Positions 8,228-18,706 of a DNA stretch of 64,000 bases are shown in pieces. A program made the position numbers and the translations under genes. Source of the stretch: Pusillimonas minor (lineage in GTDB: Bacteria; Pseudomonadota; Gammaproteobacteria; Burkholderiales; Burkholderiaceae_B). The number at the start of each line of letters is the position of its first letter. The first letter of the stretch is position 1. Under the pieces are notes generated by a model that worked only from the letters and a program-made list of their open reading frames with translations, was not told where the DNA came from and made no database searches. The stretch lies in the NCBI RefSeq assembly GCF_014237865.1, contig NZ_JACJUU010000008.1:1-64000 (forward strand). The letters are read 5' to 3'.

Positions 8228-8254
8228 TGGCGCGTGAGTGTGCGCCATTTTTTT
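8228..8254 (+). terminator. Intrinsic terminator downstream of rnpB
   Basis: TGGCGC (8228-8233) pairs with GCGCCA (8242-8247) around an 8-nt loop and is followed by seven T residues. It lies between rnpB and the mraZ promoter, and would end the rnpB precursor and isolate the division operon. The rest of 8109-8413 shows no gene, only A/T-rich sequence just before the promoter. Confidence 0.75.
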
Positions 8255-8413
8255 CATTATGGCCGTCTTACGCGCTTATCGGCATGAAATTTCCGAATAA
8301 ACCACTTCCAGTTGCTGCTGCAATCTATTGATTTAACGGAATATTTTTTTCAAAGAAATTCTTATTTTCGGCTGTAAGTGCTTGTTGTTATTGAAAAAAA
8401 TGCAATTTAGCGC

Positions 8414-8442
8414 TTGACCGGTCCAGTTTGATGTCGTAGAGT
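8414..8442 (+). promoter_or_regulatory. Putative dcw operon promoter (Pmra)
   Basis: TTGACC (8414-8419) and TAGAGT (8437-8442) are separated by exactly 17 bp. The expected start near 8449 falls within the repeats that follow. Position and spacing agree with the mra promoter known upstream of mraZ in other proteobacteria. Confidence 0.7.
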
Positions 8443-8480
8443 GGGAAAAAGTAGGATAATGTGCAAAAAAGTGGGGTAAA
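8441..8480 (+). promoter_or_regulatory. MraZ operator: four 10-bp direct repeats
   Basis: Four successive 10-mers start at 8441, 8451, 8461 and 8471: GTGGGAAAAA, GTAGGATAAT, GTGCAAAAAA and GTGGGGTAAA. MraZ is known to bind TGGGN repeats spaced about one helical turn apart upstream of its own gene. Here TGGGA and TGGGG are exact and the inner two are degenerate. The first repeat touches the -10 box, and the last supplies the GGGG that serves as ribosome-binding site for mraZ. Confidence 0.85.
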
Positions 8481-8482
8481 AA

Positions 8483-8911
8483 TTGTTCCAGGGTTGCAGC
8501 GCAATTACGCTCGATGCTAAAGGGAGGGTATCCATACCTACCCGGCATCGTGACGCGCTCGTTTCCCAAGAAGGCGGCAGCCTTACCCTGACGCGCCACC
8601 CTGACGGCTGTTTGCTGGTGTATCCCCGCAGTGTCTGGGAAGCGCGCCGCGAACAGATCGCGCGGTTCCCTATTTCGGCGCGCGCCTTGCAGCGTTTGCT
8701 GCTGGGTAATGCGCTCGATGTCGATATGGACGGCTCTGGTCGTATTCTGGTGTCGCCCGAATTGCGCCAGGCCGCCGGCCTGACGCGCGACGTCATGCTG
8801 CTCGGCATGGGCAGTCATTTCGAGTTATGGGACGCCGAAGCCTGGGCCCGGAACGAGGCCGAGGCGTTGTCTCAGGGCATGACCGATGCCCTCGACGACT
8901 TCTCTTTCTAG
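8483..8911 (+). CDS. mraZ: Transcriptional regulator MraZ
   Basis: This 142-residue protein has two SpoVT/AbrB-like repeats. The motifs [16 protein letters not shown] and [18 protein letters not shown] occupy equivalent places in each half, as in the ring-forming MraZ family. It is the first gene of the dcw cluster and, in studied species, represses this operon. The start is a TTG at 8483 that yields the standard MFQG-type N-terminus; no ATG is available nearby. The ribosome-binding GGGG is part of the operator. Confidence 0.94.
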   Translation: MFQGCSAITLDAKGRVSIPTRHRDALVSQEGGSLTLTRHPDGCLLVYPRSVWEARREQIARFPISARALQRLLLGNALDVDMDGSGRILVSPELRQAAGLTRDVMLLGMGSHFELWDAEAWARNEAEALSQGMTDALDDFSF

Positions 8912-8919
8912 GGGCCGCC

Positions 8920-9993
8920 ATGACATTTGCTCACCTGCCCGTGTTGCTCGAACCCACGGTCGATGCGCTCGTTAACGAGTCTTTCGATCGCAAGGGGCGT
9001 GCGTCGGTTCAGGCGGGCGCGCGCCCGGTATGCGCCAACGGCATTTTTGTCGACGGTACGTTCGGGCGGGGCGGGCATAGCCGGCTGTTGTTGTCTCGCC
9101 TTGGTCCCGACGCCCGTCTTATTGTCTTTGATAAAGATCCACTCGCTATCGAAACGGCGCTGGCGCTGCAGCACGAAGACGCGCGCGTCACCGTTGTACA
9201 CCAGGGGTTTGCGTCCATGGCGCAGGCGCTTGCCGAACTGAATATCGACCACATTGATGGGGTCATGCTCGATCTGGGGATTTCTTCCCCACAAATCGAC
9301 GACGCCGGGCGTGGTTTTTCTTTTATGCGCGAAGGTCCCTTAGACATGCGCATGGATACGAGCAGGGGTTTGACTGCTGCTCAATGGCTGGCGCAAGTCA
9401 GTGTTGAAGAACTTAAGGAGGTCATAGCAAAATATGGCGAAGAACGGTTTGCTTTCCAGATTGCAAAGGCGGTTGTTGCTCGCCGCGAATCCAGGCCGCT
9501 GCGCACAACGCTCGACCTCGCCGAGCTCGTCGCCAGTGTCGTCCGCACGCGCGAAAAGGGTCAACATCCGGCCACTCGCACCTTTCAGGCTATACGGATT
9601 CACATCAACCAAGAGCTTGAAGAACTCGCGTGCGCCCTCGAGGCAGTTTTAACTTTATTGGCACCGGACGGTCGCTTGGCCGTGATCAGCTTCCATTCGC
9701 TCGAAGACCGGATGGTCAAGCAGTTCATCACTGCGGCTTCACGTCCACCCGAAGCGACGGCCCGGTTGCCTATTCCCGAAAAAGATATGCCGCAGCCCGT
9801 GCTGCTGTCGCTGGGGCGTGTGCTGCCCTCTGAAGAAGAGGTGGCGACCAACACCCGCGCGCGTTCGGCCGTGCTACGCGTGGCCCAACGCACCGAAACC
9901 CTCGTCTTGCCGGGTGATGCAGCGCGGTATGTTAAAGCCTTGCGCCTGTCGTTTAACGAAGCCGGTGTGTCTCCAAAACGGAGGCGGGCATGA
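8920..9993 (+). CDS. rsmH: 16S rRNA (cytosine-1402-N4)-methyltransferase
   Basis: This 357-residue SAM-dependent enzyme (formerly MraW) N4-methylates C1402 in the ribosomal P site. The SAM motif [14 protein letters not shown], the conserved [13 protein letters not shown] and the C-terminal [14 protein letters not shown] are present. Compared with the E. coli protein there are about 20 extra residues (around residues 20-40, NESFDRKG to RPVCA) before the SAM motif. The ATG at 8920 follows GGGG and lies 8 bp after the mraZ stop. The end overlaps the ftsL start by 4 nt. Confidence 0.96.
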   Translation: MTFAHLPVLLEPTVDALVNESFDRKGRASVQAGARPVCANGIFVDGTFGRGGHSRLLLSRLGPDARLIVFDKDPLAIETALALQHEDARVTVVHQGFASMAQALAELNIDHIDGVMLDLGISSPQIDDAGRGFSFMREGPLDMRMDTSRGLTAAQWLAQVSVEELKEVIAKYGEERFAFQIAKAVVARRESRPLRTTLDLAELVASVVRTREKGQHPATRTFQAIRIHINQELEELACALEAVLTLLAPDGRLAVISFHSLEDRMVKQFITAASRPPEATARLPIPEKDMPQPVLLSLGRVLPSEEEVATNTRARSAVLRVAQRTETLVLPGDAARYVKALRLSFNEAGVSPKRRRA

Positions 9994-10295
9994 ATCGCTT
10001 GTCGCTTCTGTTTGCCATCGTCCTTATGTTGTCGGCCATCTCGTTGGTGACGGCGCGCTATCAGTCGCGCCAGTTGTTTATTGCCGCCGAGCGGGCAACC
10101 GCACGCACACAAGAGCTGGACATCGAGTGGCGGCGTCTGCAACTTGAACGCGCCGAGCTGGCGCGCAACGCCCGGGTCGACGAACTTGCCCGTAACGATC
10201 TGCAAATGGTGGTGCCCCGTCCGGCGGGGACTATTTATATTAAAGACAATCGGGTGGTGGCCAATCCGTTCCTTAAAGGCGGGGCCAAGCCATGA
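9990..10295 (+). CDS. ftsL: Cell division protein FtsL
   Basis: This 101-residue bitopic protein has one N-terminal membrane helix (about residues 3-20) followed by a periplasmic coiled-coil segment ([24 protein letters not shown]). That is the architecture of FtsL, the septal complex partner of FtsB and FtsQ. Sequence conservation is low in this family, so identity rests on the position between rsmH and ftsI plus topology. It overlaps both neighbours by 4 nt (ATGA). Confidence 0.9.
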   Translation: MNRLSLLFAIVLMLSAISLVTARYQSRQLFIAAERATARTQELDIEWRRLQLERAELARNARVDELARNDLQMVVPRPAGTIYIKDNRVVANPFLKGGAKP

Positions 10296-12031
10296 AACGC
10301 TTCCGCTTTTACGACAGCCCTGTACTGAACATTCAGATGCCGCTCTGGCGATCACGGCTGGTGCTGGTGCTAATGCTGCTGGGCTTTGTGGCGTTGGTCG
10401 CCAAGGCCTTGTATTTGCAGGGCCTGTCTAATGACTTTTTGCAAAAACAGGGCGAGCGTCGCTACGAAAAGACGCTGGTGTTGCCTGCAATGCGTGGCAA
10501 GGTGTTTGATCGAACCGGCAAGGTTGTATTGGCCTCCAGCGTCCCGGTCAAGGCTATCTGGACTGTGCCTGAAGACGCCCAAAATGCCCGTCCCGAGCAA
10601 CTCGCGCAAATGGCGGCCTTGCTCGATATGCCGGTGGCCGACATCAAGGCTCGTCTTGCCAACGTCGATAAGAATTTCGTGTACGTCAAGCGTCAGGTGG
10701 CGCCTGACGTTGCCGAGAAAATTCGTCAATTAAAAGTGCCTGGCATTCATTTGCAAGACGAGGTGCGTCGCTTTTACCCCGAGGGCGATATGACCGCCCA
10801 CGTGCTGGGCTTTACCAATATCGAAGACCGCGGCATTGAGGGTATTGAGTTGACGTTCAACGATGCCCTTTCCGGGCAACCGGGCAGTCGTCGTGTCATT
10901 AAAGATCGCTTGGGGCGTATCGTCGAAGACGTGCAGGCTGCCGTGCCGCCAATGCATGGCAAAGATCTGTTTTTGTCGCTCGATGTCGGCATTCAGTTTG
11001 ATCTTTACTCGGCATTGAAAAACGCAATGCAAGAGCACAAGGCAACAGGCGCGGCCGGTGTGGTAATTGATGTGCGTACTGGCGAAATTCTGGCCCTTGC
11101 CAATTTGCCGGCGTACAACCCGAACGATCGGGGCAGCCGCTCGGGCAACGAACTGCGTAACCGGGTCATTGTCGACACATTCGAGCCGGGCTCAATCATG
11201 AAGCCCTTTACCGTGGGTCTGGCGCTCGATTTGGGGCGTATTCGCACCTCCACCCAGTTTGATACCGGCGATGGTAAATATCGCTATCACGGTGCAACTA
11301 TTTCTGACGTTTCCCGTAACGGCGTTATTGATGTGGCGGGCGTGTTGCGTCGCTCAAGCAATATTGGCATGACGATGATTTCCGAAAAGCTGAGCTCGCA
11401 GGAAATGTGGACCAAGTTCACACAGCTGGGCTTTGGGCGCGCGCCAGATGCGAATTTTCCGGGCGTCGCTTCGGGCCGCTTGCGCCCCTGGGAACGGTGG
11501 CGCCCGATCGAGCGGGCCACCATGTCGTACGGATATGGTCTTTCGGTGTCGTTACTTCAAATTGCGCATGCTTACAGCGCTTTTGCTCGTAATGGCGATA
11601 TGGTCTCCATGACCCTTTTGCGTCGTCAAGGCAAACAACCGACCAGTGTTCAGGTATTTACCCCTGAAACGGCCAAGTCGGTTCGGGCCATGCTCGAGGC
11701 GGCGGCCGGCCCCGATGGCGCGAAACTGGCGCAGGTGCAAGGCTATCGCGTTGCCGGTAAAAGCGGCACGGCGCGCAAAATTGTGAACGGCAAGTACAGC
11801 ACCAAGCAGTACCGCAGCTCGTTTGTCGGTTTTGCGCCGGTTTCAAATCCGCGCATTGTGGTGGCTATTTCCATTGATGAGCCGCAATCGGGTGTTTATT
11901 ACGGTGGGCGTGTTGCCGCACCGGTATTTGCTAATGTAGTGGCCAGCAACTTGCGTCGTATGGGGGTGCAGCCCGATGCACCAATCGATTCCTTGGTAGC
12001 CGTAGGCCCGAAAGAAGGAGCCGCCCGATGA
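10292..12031 (+). CDS. ftsI: Septal peptidoglycan transpeptidase FtsI (PBP3)
   Basis: This 579-residue class B penicillin-binding protein crosslinks septal peptidoglycan. A cytoplasmic tail and one membrane helix (about residues 15-42) lead into the PBP dimer domain (RGKVFDRTGKVVLASS). The transpeptidase domain carries the acyl-enzyme serine in S301-x-x-K304, the S355-S356-N357 triad and the K490-S491-G492-T493 motif. The length matches E. coli FtsI (588). It overlaps ftsL and murEF by 4 nt each, so translation is probably coupled. Confidence 0.97.
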   Translation: MKRFRFYDSPVLNIQMPLWRSRLVLVLMLLGFVALVAKALYLQGLSNDFLQKQGERRYEKTLVLPAMRGKVFDRTGKVVLASSVPVKAIWTVPEDAQNARPEQLAQMAALLDMPVADIKARLANVDKNFVYVKRQVAPDVAEKIRQLKVPGIHLQDEVRRFYPEGDMTAHVLGFTNIEDRGIEGIELTFNDALSGQPGSRRVIKDRLGRIVEDVQAAVPPMHGKDLFLSLDVGIQFDLYSALKNAMQEHKATGAAGVVIDVRTGEILALANLPAYNPNDRGSRSGNELRNRVIVDTFEPGSIMKPFTVGLALDLGRIRTSTQFDTGDGKYRYHGATISDVSRNGVIDVAGVLRRSSNIGMTMISEKLSSQEMWTKFTQLGFGRAPDANFPGVASGRLRPWERWRPIERATMSYGYGLSVSLLQIAHAYSAFARNGDMVSMTLLRRQGKQPTSVQVFTPETAKSVRAMLEAAAGPDGAKLAQVQGYRVAGKSGTARKIVNGKYSTKQYRSSFVGFAPVSNPRIVVAISIDEPQSGVYYGGRVAAPVFANVVASNLRRMGVQPDAPIDSLVAVGPKEGAAR

Positions 12032-14820
12032 CTGCCCAGGATCTCGTCAAACAACTCAAGTCGATGGTCGGCGACCGCGCGCATGCTTGTCTCGATTCGC
12101 GCCAGGTCCGTGCGGGTGATGTCTTTTTTGCGTGCCAGGGGCGGACGACCGACGGACGTCAGTTCGTGGGCCAGGCGGTTCAGGCCGGCGCGGCCGCGAT
12201 TGTCGTTGCCGATGTGTCCGGGGATGCCTATGCCGGTTTTAATGTGCCAGTCATCGCTGTGCCAGGGCTGCAGGCTATGTTGGGCCAGATCGGCCACGAA
12301 TGGTACGAGCAGGCGTCGACCGCACTTACGGTTATTGCAGTCACCGGCACAAACGGAAAGACATCGACGGTTCAGTGGTTGGCGCAGGCCCTGAACGCCG
12401 AGGGTGTGTCGTGCGGCACAATTGGCACGCTGGGCGTGATGCTGCCCGACGGCACAAACCTGGGGGCTTCCCTGACAACGCCTGACGTCTTGTCGGTGCA
12501 TCGTTGTCTGGCGGCGCTGCGCGATTCGGGTGCGCGCGTAGCGGCCATCGAAGCGTCGTCAATTGGTATGGAGCAGGGCCGGCTGCAGTCGGTTTGCATA
12601 GAAATTGCCGCGTTCACCAACTTGACGCACGACCACCTCGATTACCACGGCACTGTCGAAGCCTACTCGGCTGCCAAGCAGCAATTGTTTGCCTGGCCTG
12701 GTTTGCGCGCTGCCGTCATCAATGCGGACGATGCCGTAGGCAGGCAATTTGCCCGGTCGTGTCAGGCGCAGCAAATCGATACCTACTCAATTGAAGGTGA
12801 TGCCGCTGCGAGCATTCGGGCCGCTGACATTCAAACAGGCTCGCACGGGGTGATTTTCAATCTGTCGCTGGCGCAGGGTGTCGCCCAGATCATGACGCGT
12901 TTGGTGGGTCGCCACAATATTTCGAACTTGCTGTTGGTTGCCGGTGTGTTGCAGGCGTTGGGCTGGCCGCTGTCGAAAATTGCCAGGGCATTGGGCCAGC
13001 TTAAGTCCGTCGAGGGCCGTTTGCAGTTGGTAGAGCCGCATGACTGTGGAGCGCCCGAGATGGCCTTGCCCATGGTGGTTGTCGATTACGCACATACGCC
13101 CGATGCCCTGGCACGCGCGCTGGATGCGCTTCGCGATGTAGCGAAAGCGCGTTCGGGCAAGCTTGTTGTAGCGTTTGGTTGTGGTGGCGATCGTGACCGC
13201 GCCAAGCGCCCCATGATGGGTGAAATTGCCGAGCGGCTGGCCGATCAGGTCATCTTAACCAGCGACAATCCGCGCACCGAATTGCCCGGCCAAATTCTCG
13301 AGGCCATCGCTTCGGGCATGCAGGCGCGACCGCTCGTTATTGCCGATCGGGCCGATGCCATCTTGTCGGCCGTGTGGCAGGCGCAGGCTGCCGATGTGAT
13401 TTTGTTGGCAGGCAAGGGTCATGAAACCTATCAAGAGATTGACGGTGTCAGGTTACCGTTTGATGACCGGGAGTGGGCACAGGCGGCCCTGGCGTTGTTG
13501 CAGGGCGTATCGGTTTCAACTGACTCGCGCGCCATCGAACCCGGACAGCTTTTTCTGGCGCTTAAGGGCGAGACCTTCGATGCCCATGATTATCTGGGTC
13601 AGGTTGCGCAGGCGGGTGCCTGCGCAGCAATTGTCGCCGAGCGCCAGCCCGACATCGCCATGCCGCAAATTGTGTTGGGTGACACCCATGCAGCGCTGAC
13701 ACGCCTGGGCCGGGGTTGGCGCCGTCGTTTTCATTTGCCTGCAATTGCCGTGACCGGCAGTAATGGCAAAACCACGACTAAAGAAATGGTGGCCTCGATT
13801 TTGAGGGCGTGGGTGGGTAACGACGATGCGCTGGCCACATCGGGTAACTACAACAACGATATTGGTGTGCCTTTAACGCTGTTGCGTTTGCGGGCCCATC
13901 ACAGGGCGGCCGTTTTCGAGCTGGGGATGAACCACCCGGGCGAAATCGCGCATCTGGCCGAACTGGCACAGGCAGGCGTTGCGCTTGTTAATAATGCGCA
14001 ACGAGAGCACCAGGAGTTCATGCATACGGTCGAAGCCGTTGCGCGTGAAAATGGTGCGGTGATTCAGGCGCTGCCAAGCGATGGCGTAGCTGTGTTCCCG
14101 GGTGACGACGCGTACAGCGCGTTATGGTCGGCGTTTGCCGGTCAGCGTCGCAGCTTGCGGTTTGGCCTGGCTGATGCATTCGAGGTCTATGCCGACCATA
14201 TCCATGCCGAACCGGCGGGTACCTGGTTTACGTTGCACACCCCGCGCGGTATGGCGACGGTGCAGCTGTCGGCGCCGGGTCGCCACAATTTAAGTAACGC
14301 TTTGGCGGCGGCCGCATGTGCGGTTGCGGCTGGCGCCGGGCTTGACGCGATAGTCGAGGGCTTGCAAGCCTTCAACCCGGTTAAAGGGCGGATGCAACCT
14401 CACCCGTTACCTGACGGCCATCAGCTTATCGACGACAGTTACAACGCCAACCCCGATTCGGTGCGTGCGGCCATCGACGTGCTTGCCAGTCTGGCGGGGC
14501 GCAAGGTGCTGGTCTTGGGAGGGATGGCCGAGGTCGGCGAGAACGGCCCTGCCATGCATGCTGAAGTGGGCGCGTATGCCCGATCACAAAATATCGATTA
14601 TTTGCTGACGCTGGGTGGCGCGGCTCGCGACTGCGCCACAGCGTTCGGCCCGGGCGCAGCAACGTTCGACACTGTCGACGACCTGGTCGCGCATCTGGTG
14701 GCGCTGACGCCGGCACATGTGCTGGTCAAGGGGTCTCGCAGCAGCCGCATGGAGCGCGTTGTTCAGGCATTTCAAAAACAAAAAATATCCGTAAACGAGG
14801 GATCCGATCATGCTGCTTGA
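12028..14820 (+). CDS. murE-murF: Fused MurE-MurF ligase
   Basis: One 930-residue polypeptide joins two consecutive cytosolic ligases. Residues 1 to about 490 are MurE, which adds meso-diaminopimelate to UDP-MurNAc-L-Ala-D-Glu: P-loop TGTNGKTST near 106-114, and the DAP-specific motif DNPR in SDNPRTE. From about residue 494 ([20 protein letters not shown]) the rest is MurF, which adds D-Ala-D-Ala: P-loop TGSNGKTTT near 576-584. The first 25-30 residues usual for a free MurF are missing at the junction. No stop or restart signal separates the halves. The same fusion is known in Bordetella. The end overlaps mraY by 11 nt. Confidence 0.96.
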   Translation: MTAQDLVKQLKSMVGDRAHACLDSRQVRAGDVFFACQGRTTDGRQFVGQAVQAGAAAIVVADVSGDAYAGFNVPVIAVPGLQAMLGQIGHEWYEQASTALTVIAVTGTNGKTSTVQWLAQALNAEGVSCGTIGTLGVMLPDGTNLGASLTTPDVLSVHRCLAALRDSGARVAAIEASSIGMEQGRLQSVCIEIAAFTNLTHDHLDYHGTVEAYSAAKQQLFAWPGLRAAVINADDAVGRQFARSCQAQQIDTYSIEGDAAASIRAADIQTGSHGVIFNLSLAQGVAQIMTRLVGRHNISNLLLVAGVLQALGWPLSKIARALGQLKSVEGRLQLVEPHDCGAPEMALPMVVVDYAHTPDALARALDALRDVAKARSGKLVVAFGCGGDRDRAKRPMMGEIAERLADQVILTSDNPRTELPGQILEAIASGMQARPLVIADRADAILSAVWQAQAADVILLAGKGHETYQEIDGVRLPFDDREWAQAALALLQGVSVSTDSRAIEPGQLFLALKGETFDAHDYLGQVAQAGACAAIVAERQPDIAMPQIVLGDTHAALTRLGRGWRRRFHLPAIAVTGSNGKTTTKEMVASILRAWVGNDDALATSGNYNNDIGVPLTLLRLRAHHRAAVFELGMNHPGEIAHLAELAQAGVALVNNAQREHQEFMHTVEAVARENGAVIQALPSDGVAVFPGDDAYSALWSAFAGQRRSLRFGLADAFEVYADHIHAEPAGTWFTLHTPRGMATVQLSAPGRHNLSNALAAAACAVAAGAGLDAIVEGLQAFNPVKGRMQPHPLPDGHQLIDDSYNANPDSVRAAIDVLASLAGRKVLVLGGMAEVGENGPAMHAEVGAYARSQNIDYLLTLGGAARDCATAFGPGAATFDTVDDLVAHLVALTPAHVLVKGSRSSRMERVVQAFQKQKISVNEGSDHAA

Positions 14821-15985
14821 ACTTGCACGCTGGTTATCCGAGTCGCCGCACTTTCGTGCGTTTGGTGTTTTCGAATACATCACCTTGCGGGCCGTGCTGG
14901 CCTGCGCCACCGCATTGCTGATTGGCCTTGTCGCCGGGCCAGCGGTCATTCGCAAGCTTACCGCTCTGAAAATCGGGCAGGCCGTACGTAGTTATGGGCC
15001 TGAAAGCCATCTGGTCAAAACAGGAACGCCCACGATGGGGGGCGCCTTGATTCTGATTTCAATCGCTGTCAGCACCTTGCTGTGGGCCGACTGGACGAAC
15101 CGGTTTGTCTGGGTCGTGTTGCTGGTTACCTTTGGTTTTGGCTGGATTGGCTGGGCGGACGACTACAAAAAGGTGGTGCATCGCGACCCCGAGGGTATGT
15201 CGTCACGCCAGAAATTTTTCTGGCAGGCCCTGATCGGTATTGTCGCCGCGGTGTACCTGGCTTTTGCAGTGTCGGCGCCGGCCAATGCCGAGCTTTGGCC
15301 GCTGTTTCTCGACTGGGTGGCTAGCGGGTTTACCATGCCGCTGCCGACACGCGCCGATTTGATTGTGCCTTTTTTCAAAAGCGTTAGTTATCCGTTGGGT
15401 GTTTTCGGCTTTGTGGCATTGACCTGGTTTGTCATCGTGGGATCAAGCAACGCCGTCAATCTGACCGACGGTCTTGACGGTCTGGCCATTATGCCCACTG
15501 TCATGGTGGGCAGCGCGCTGGGTATCTTTGCTTATGTTGTGGGTCGCGTCGATTACTCGAAGTACCTGCTCTTTCCTTATATTCCGGGCGCCTCAGAGCT
15601 GATGGTGTTATGCGCAGCCATTGCCGGAGCGGGTTTGGCGTTTTTGTGGTTCAACACGTACCCGGCCCAGGTTTTTATGGGCGACGTAGGCGCTTTGGCG
15701 CTTGGCGGTGCGTTGGGCACAATCGCCGTCATTGTGCGTCAGGAAATCGTGCTTTTCATTATGGGCGGTGTGTTCGTCGTCGAAACATTGTCGGTCATGA
15801 TTCAGGTCACGTACTTCAAGTACACCAAACGAAAGTACGGGCAAGGGCGACGAATATTCCGAATGGCACCGTTGCATCATCATTTTGAAGTGGGTGGCTG
15901 GAAAGAAACCCAGGTAGTGGTTCGGTTCTGGATCATCAGCATGATGCTGGTGCTGATCGGTTTGGCTACTTTGAAATTACGTTGA
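14810..15985 (+). CDS. mraY: Phospho-N-acetylmuramoyl-pentapeptide transferase
   Basis: This 391-residue inner-membrane enzyme with about ten helices transfers phospho-MurNAc-pentapeptide to undecaprenyl phosphate, forming lipid I. Diagnostic motifs are the cytoplasmic DDYKKV, the catalytic [11 protein letters not shown] and the C-terminal [14 protein letters not shown]. The loop between residues about 150 and 200 ([11 protein letters not shown] to [12 protein letters not shown]) is longer than in E. coli, as is usual for betaproteobacteria. It starts inside the last codons of murEF. Confidence 0.97.
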   Translation: MLLELARWLSESPHFRAFGVFEYITLRAVLACATALLIGLVAGPAVIRKLTALKIGQAVRSYGPESHLVKTGTPTMGGALILISIAVSTLLWADWTNRFVWVVLLVTFGFGWIGWADDYKKVVHRDPEGMSSRQKFFWQALIGIVAAVYLAFAVSAPANAELWPLFLDWVASGFTMPLPTRADLIVPFFKSVSYPLGVFGFVALTWFVIVGSSNAVNLTDGLDGLAIMPTVMVGSALGIFAYVVGRVDYSKYLLFPYIPGASELMVLCAAIAGAGLAFLWFNTYPAQVFMGDVGALALGGALGTIAVIVRQEIVLFIMGGVFVVETLSVMIQVTYFKYTKRKYGQGRRIFRMAPLHHHFEVGGWKETQVVVRFWIISMMLVLIGLATLKLR

Positions 15986-15989
15986 GGTC

Positions 15990-17516
15990 ATGAGCGCATT
16001 CGATTTTCCCTCCATCCCAGTCGACCAGCCAACGCTCGTGCTTGGCCTGGGTGAGACAGGTATGGCCGCAGCCCGGTGGTGCGCCCGTCATGGCGCACCG
16101 TTGCGTGTGCTCGATACCCGCGAAAATCCGAAAGGCCTGGATGACTTCAAAGCCGTATTTTCAGGGCACGCGGTTGCGTATCACCTGGGTGCAAACGCCC
16201 TGGTGCCGGCCAACTTCGATGGCGTTGCCCAGATTGTCGTCAGCCCTGGCTTATCGCCGTTGGCCGAACCCGTGTGCGGGTTCCTGCAGGCTGCGCGCGA
16301 AGCCGGTATCGAGATATTGGGCGAAATTGAGCTATTTGCGCGCGCACTAGCCGATATGCGTGGGCAAGGTTATGCGCCCAAGGTGTTGGCGGTTACGGGT
16401 ACCAACGGGAAAACAACGGTTACGGCCATGACACGTCATTTATTGGCAGGTTGCGGCATCAGTACACGTGCTGCCGGCAATATTAGCCCGGCGGCCCTGA
16501 CGGCCCTGGCCGATACACTCGATACAGATTCATTGCCTCAGGCGTGGGTGCTCGAGTTGTCGAGTTTTCAGCTTGAAACTACTTGTTCATTGGCGCTTGA
16601 TGCTGCAGTTGTGCTCAACGTGACCCAGGATCATCTGGATTGGCACGGGTCGATGCAAGCCTATGCCGATGCCAAGGCACGCTTGCTGGGCATGGCTAAC
16701 GTAGCGGTTGTCAACCGTGACGATCCCGTCACCTCCCGGATGGTAGCGGCATTGGAAGATGTATCGGTGCGGTCGTTTGGTCGCGCCGCGCCGGTGTTGA
16801 CGGGTGATTTCGGTTTGTCTTCCGATCATGGGGTCAACTGGTTGTGCGTTGCCGAGGCAGCCGACTTCGACGTGCCGTCTGCGCCGCGACGTCGCAAGCA
16901 AACAGAGCCGCAACGACGCGAGGTTGGCCGTGTCAGTCGCCTGATGCCTGTTGATGCACTGAAAGTTCGTGGCATGCACAACGCCCTGAATGCGCTTGCA
17001 GCGCTTGCGCTGGCGCGAGAAGTCGGGCTGGGGTGGGCGCCGTTGTTGCATGCGTTGCGCGACTATGCCGGCGAGCCTAATCGCACCGAGTTCGTCCGTA
17101 CAGTAGCCGGCGTAGATTTCATCAACGACAGCAAAGGGACGAATGTCGGCGCAACCGTTGCCGCCCTTGAAGGCCTGGGACAAAACGTGGTGCTCATTGC
17201 GGGTGGTCTGGGCAAAGGCCAAGACTTTTCAGTGTTGGCGCCGGTCGTGCGCGCCTACGCGGCCGGGGTCGTGCTTATTGGCCAGGATGCCGCGCGTATC
17301 GAGCAGGCGCTTGCTGAAACCGGCGTGCCCATGACACATGCGGCAACCATGGATGATGCGGTCAGGCAGGCCATGCAATTGGCCAAGCCGGGGCAGGCCG
17401 TGCTGTTGTCGCCGGCTTGCGCCAGTATGGACATGTTCAACGATTACGCGCATCGGGCGCGTGTGTTCATTGACGCGGTCAACGAATTGGCCATGGATCA
17501 CGGAGAGGTGGTATGA
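15990..17516 (+). CDS. murD: UDP-N-acetylmuramoyl-L-alanine--D-glutamate ligase
   Basis: This 508-residue cytosolic ligase adds D-glutamate to UDP-MurNAc-L-Ala. The N-terminal Rossmann segment (LVLGLGETGMAAARW), P-loop [11 protein letters not shown] and the conserved NDSKGTNVGAT and GGLGKGQDF near the C-terminus fit MurD. It is about 70 residues longer than E. coli MurD (438). Part of the excess is a basic insertion, PRRRKQTEPQRREVGR, near residue 300. It starts 4 bp after mraY and overlaps ftsW by 4 nt. Confidence 0.96.
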   Translation: MSAFDFPSIPVDQPTLVLGLGETGMAAARWCARHGAPLRVLDTRENPKGLDDFKAVFSGHAVAYHLGANALVPANFDGVAQIVVSPGLSPLAEPVCGFLQAAREAGIEILGEIELFARALADMRGQGYAPKVLAVTGTNGKTTVTAMTRHLLAGCGISTRAAGNISPAALTALADTLDTDSLPQAWVLELSSFQLETTCSLALDAAVVLNVTQDHLDWHGSMQAYADAKARLLGMANVAVVNRDDPVTSRMVAALEDVSVRSFGRAAPVLTGDFGLSSDHGVNWLCVAEAADFDVPSAPRRRKQTEPQRREVGRVSRLMPVDALKVRGMHNALNALAALALAREVGLGWAPLLHALRDYAGEPNRTEFVRTVAGVDFINDSKGTNVGATVAALEGLGQNVVLIAGGLGKGQDFSVLAPVVRAYAAGVVLIGQDAARIEQALAETGVPMTHAATMDDAVRQAMQLAKPGQAVLLSPACASMDMFNDYAHRARVFIDAVNELAMDHGEVV

Positions 17517-18706
17517 GCCTGTTCGCCGACCTGACATCCGGTATCAATTCGGTCAAGCCCGGGCGCACCAGTATGCCCAGCTTCGACTTTAGTGTGCTGG
17601 CGGTAACGCTCGCGTTGGTGCTGTTTGGCTTGTTAATGGTGTATTCGGCTTCCATTGCCTTGGCCGATGGGCCGCGTTACGCCAATTACGGTCGCTATTA
17701 CTTTGTCGTGCGTCATGGCTTGTTTCTGGTCATCGGGTTTGTGGCCGCAGTCATGGCCTTCAGCATTCCGCTCAGGGTTTGGGAAAAGCTTGCCATTCCG
17801 CTTTTTTTGGTGTGTTTGTTCTTGTTGCTGGTTGTCCTGATTCCCGGCATTGGGCGGGAAGTGAACGGGGCGCGCCGTTGGCTACCGCTCGGGCCGGTCA
17901 ATTTTCAGCCGTCCGAACTGATGAAAGTGGCTATTTGTTTGTTTGCGGCCTCTTACACGGTGCGTAAGCAGGCGCATATGCAAAGCTTCTTGCGGGGGTT
18001 CATGCCCATGGCCGCTGCATTGGCCATTGTGGGTATGGTGCTGCTCCTCGAACCAGACCTCGGCGCGTTCATTGTTATTGTGGCCATTGCCGTGGGTGTG
18101 TTGTTTATCGGCGGGCTTAACGGCAAATTGTTTTCAGCCTTGCTGGGTATCCTGCTAACCAGCTTCTTGATGCTGATCTGGCTTGCACCGTGGCGCCGCG
18201 AGCGATTGTTTGCGTATCTTGACCCCTGGAATCCGGACAATATGTATGGCAGTGCTTATCAGTTGTCGCATTCTTTGATTGCCTTAGGTCGGGGCGAGTG
18301 GTTTGGCGTGGGTTTGGGGGCCAGTGTAGAAAAGCTCCATTATTTGCCCGAAGCGCATACCGATTTCATCGTGGCCGTTATTGGTGAAGAGCTTGGGTTT
18401 GTGGGCGTGCTGTGCCTGATTCTCGCTTTTGCCTATGTAATTTGGCGCGCCTTCGACATTGGTCGTCAGGCCATCGCCATCGAGCGTGTGTTCAATGGCC
18501 TGGTCGCGCAGGGCGTGGCCATGTGGTTTGGCATTCAGTCGTTTATCAATATTGGCGTATGCGTAGGGCTGTTGCCCACCAAGGGGCTTACCTTGCCGCT
18601 CGTTAGTTACGGGGGCTCGGGCATTGTCATGAATATGGTGGCGGTGGCCATATTGCTAAGGGTCGATTACGAAAACCGGAACCTGATGCGGGGCAAGCGG
18701 ACATGA
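17513..18706 (+). CDS. ftsW: Septal peptidoglycan polymerase FtsW (SEDS family)
   Basis: This 397-residue protein with about ten membrane helices polymerises lipid II at the septum together with FtsI. SEDS landmarks are [30 protein letters not shown] and the C-terminal [15 protein letters not shown]. The cytoplasmic N-terminus is about 25 residues long before the first helix. It overlaps both murD and murG by 4 nt, which ties polymerase and precursor enzymes into one transcript. Confidence 0.96.
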   Translation: MSLFADLTSGINSVKPGRTSMPSFDFSVLAVTLALVLFGLLMVYSASIALADGPRYANYGRYYFVVRHGLFLVIGFVAAVMAFSIPLRVWEKLAIPLFLVCLFLLLVVLIPGIGREVNGARRWLPLGPVNFQPSELMKVAICLFAASYTVRKQAHMQSFLRGFMPMAAALAIVGMVLLLEPDLGAFIVIVAIAVGVLFIGGLNGKLFSALLGILLTSFLMLIWLAPWRRERLFAYLDPWNPDNMYGSAYQLSHSLIALGRGEWFGVGLGASVEKLHYLPEAHTDFIVAVIGEELGFVGVLCLILAFAYVIWRAFDIGRQAIAIERVFNGLVAQGVAMWFGIQSFINIGVCVGLLPTKGLTLPLVSYGGSGIVMNMVAVAILLRVDYENRNLMRGKRT

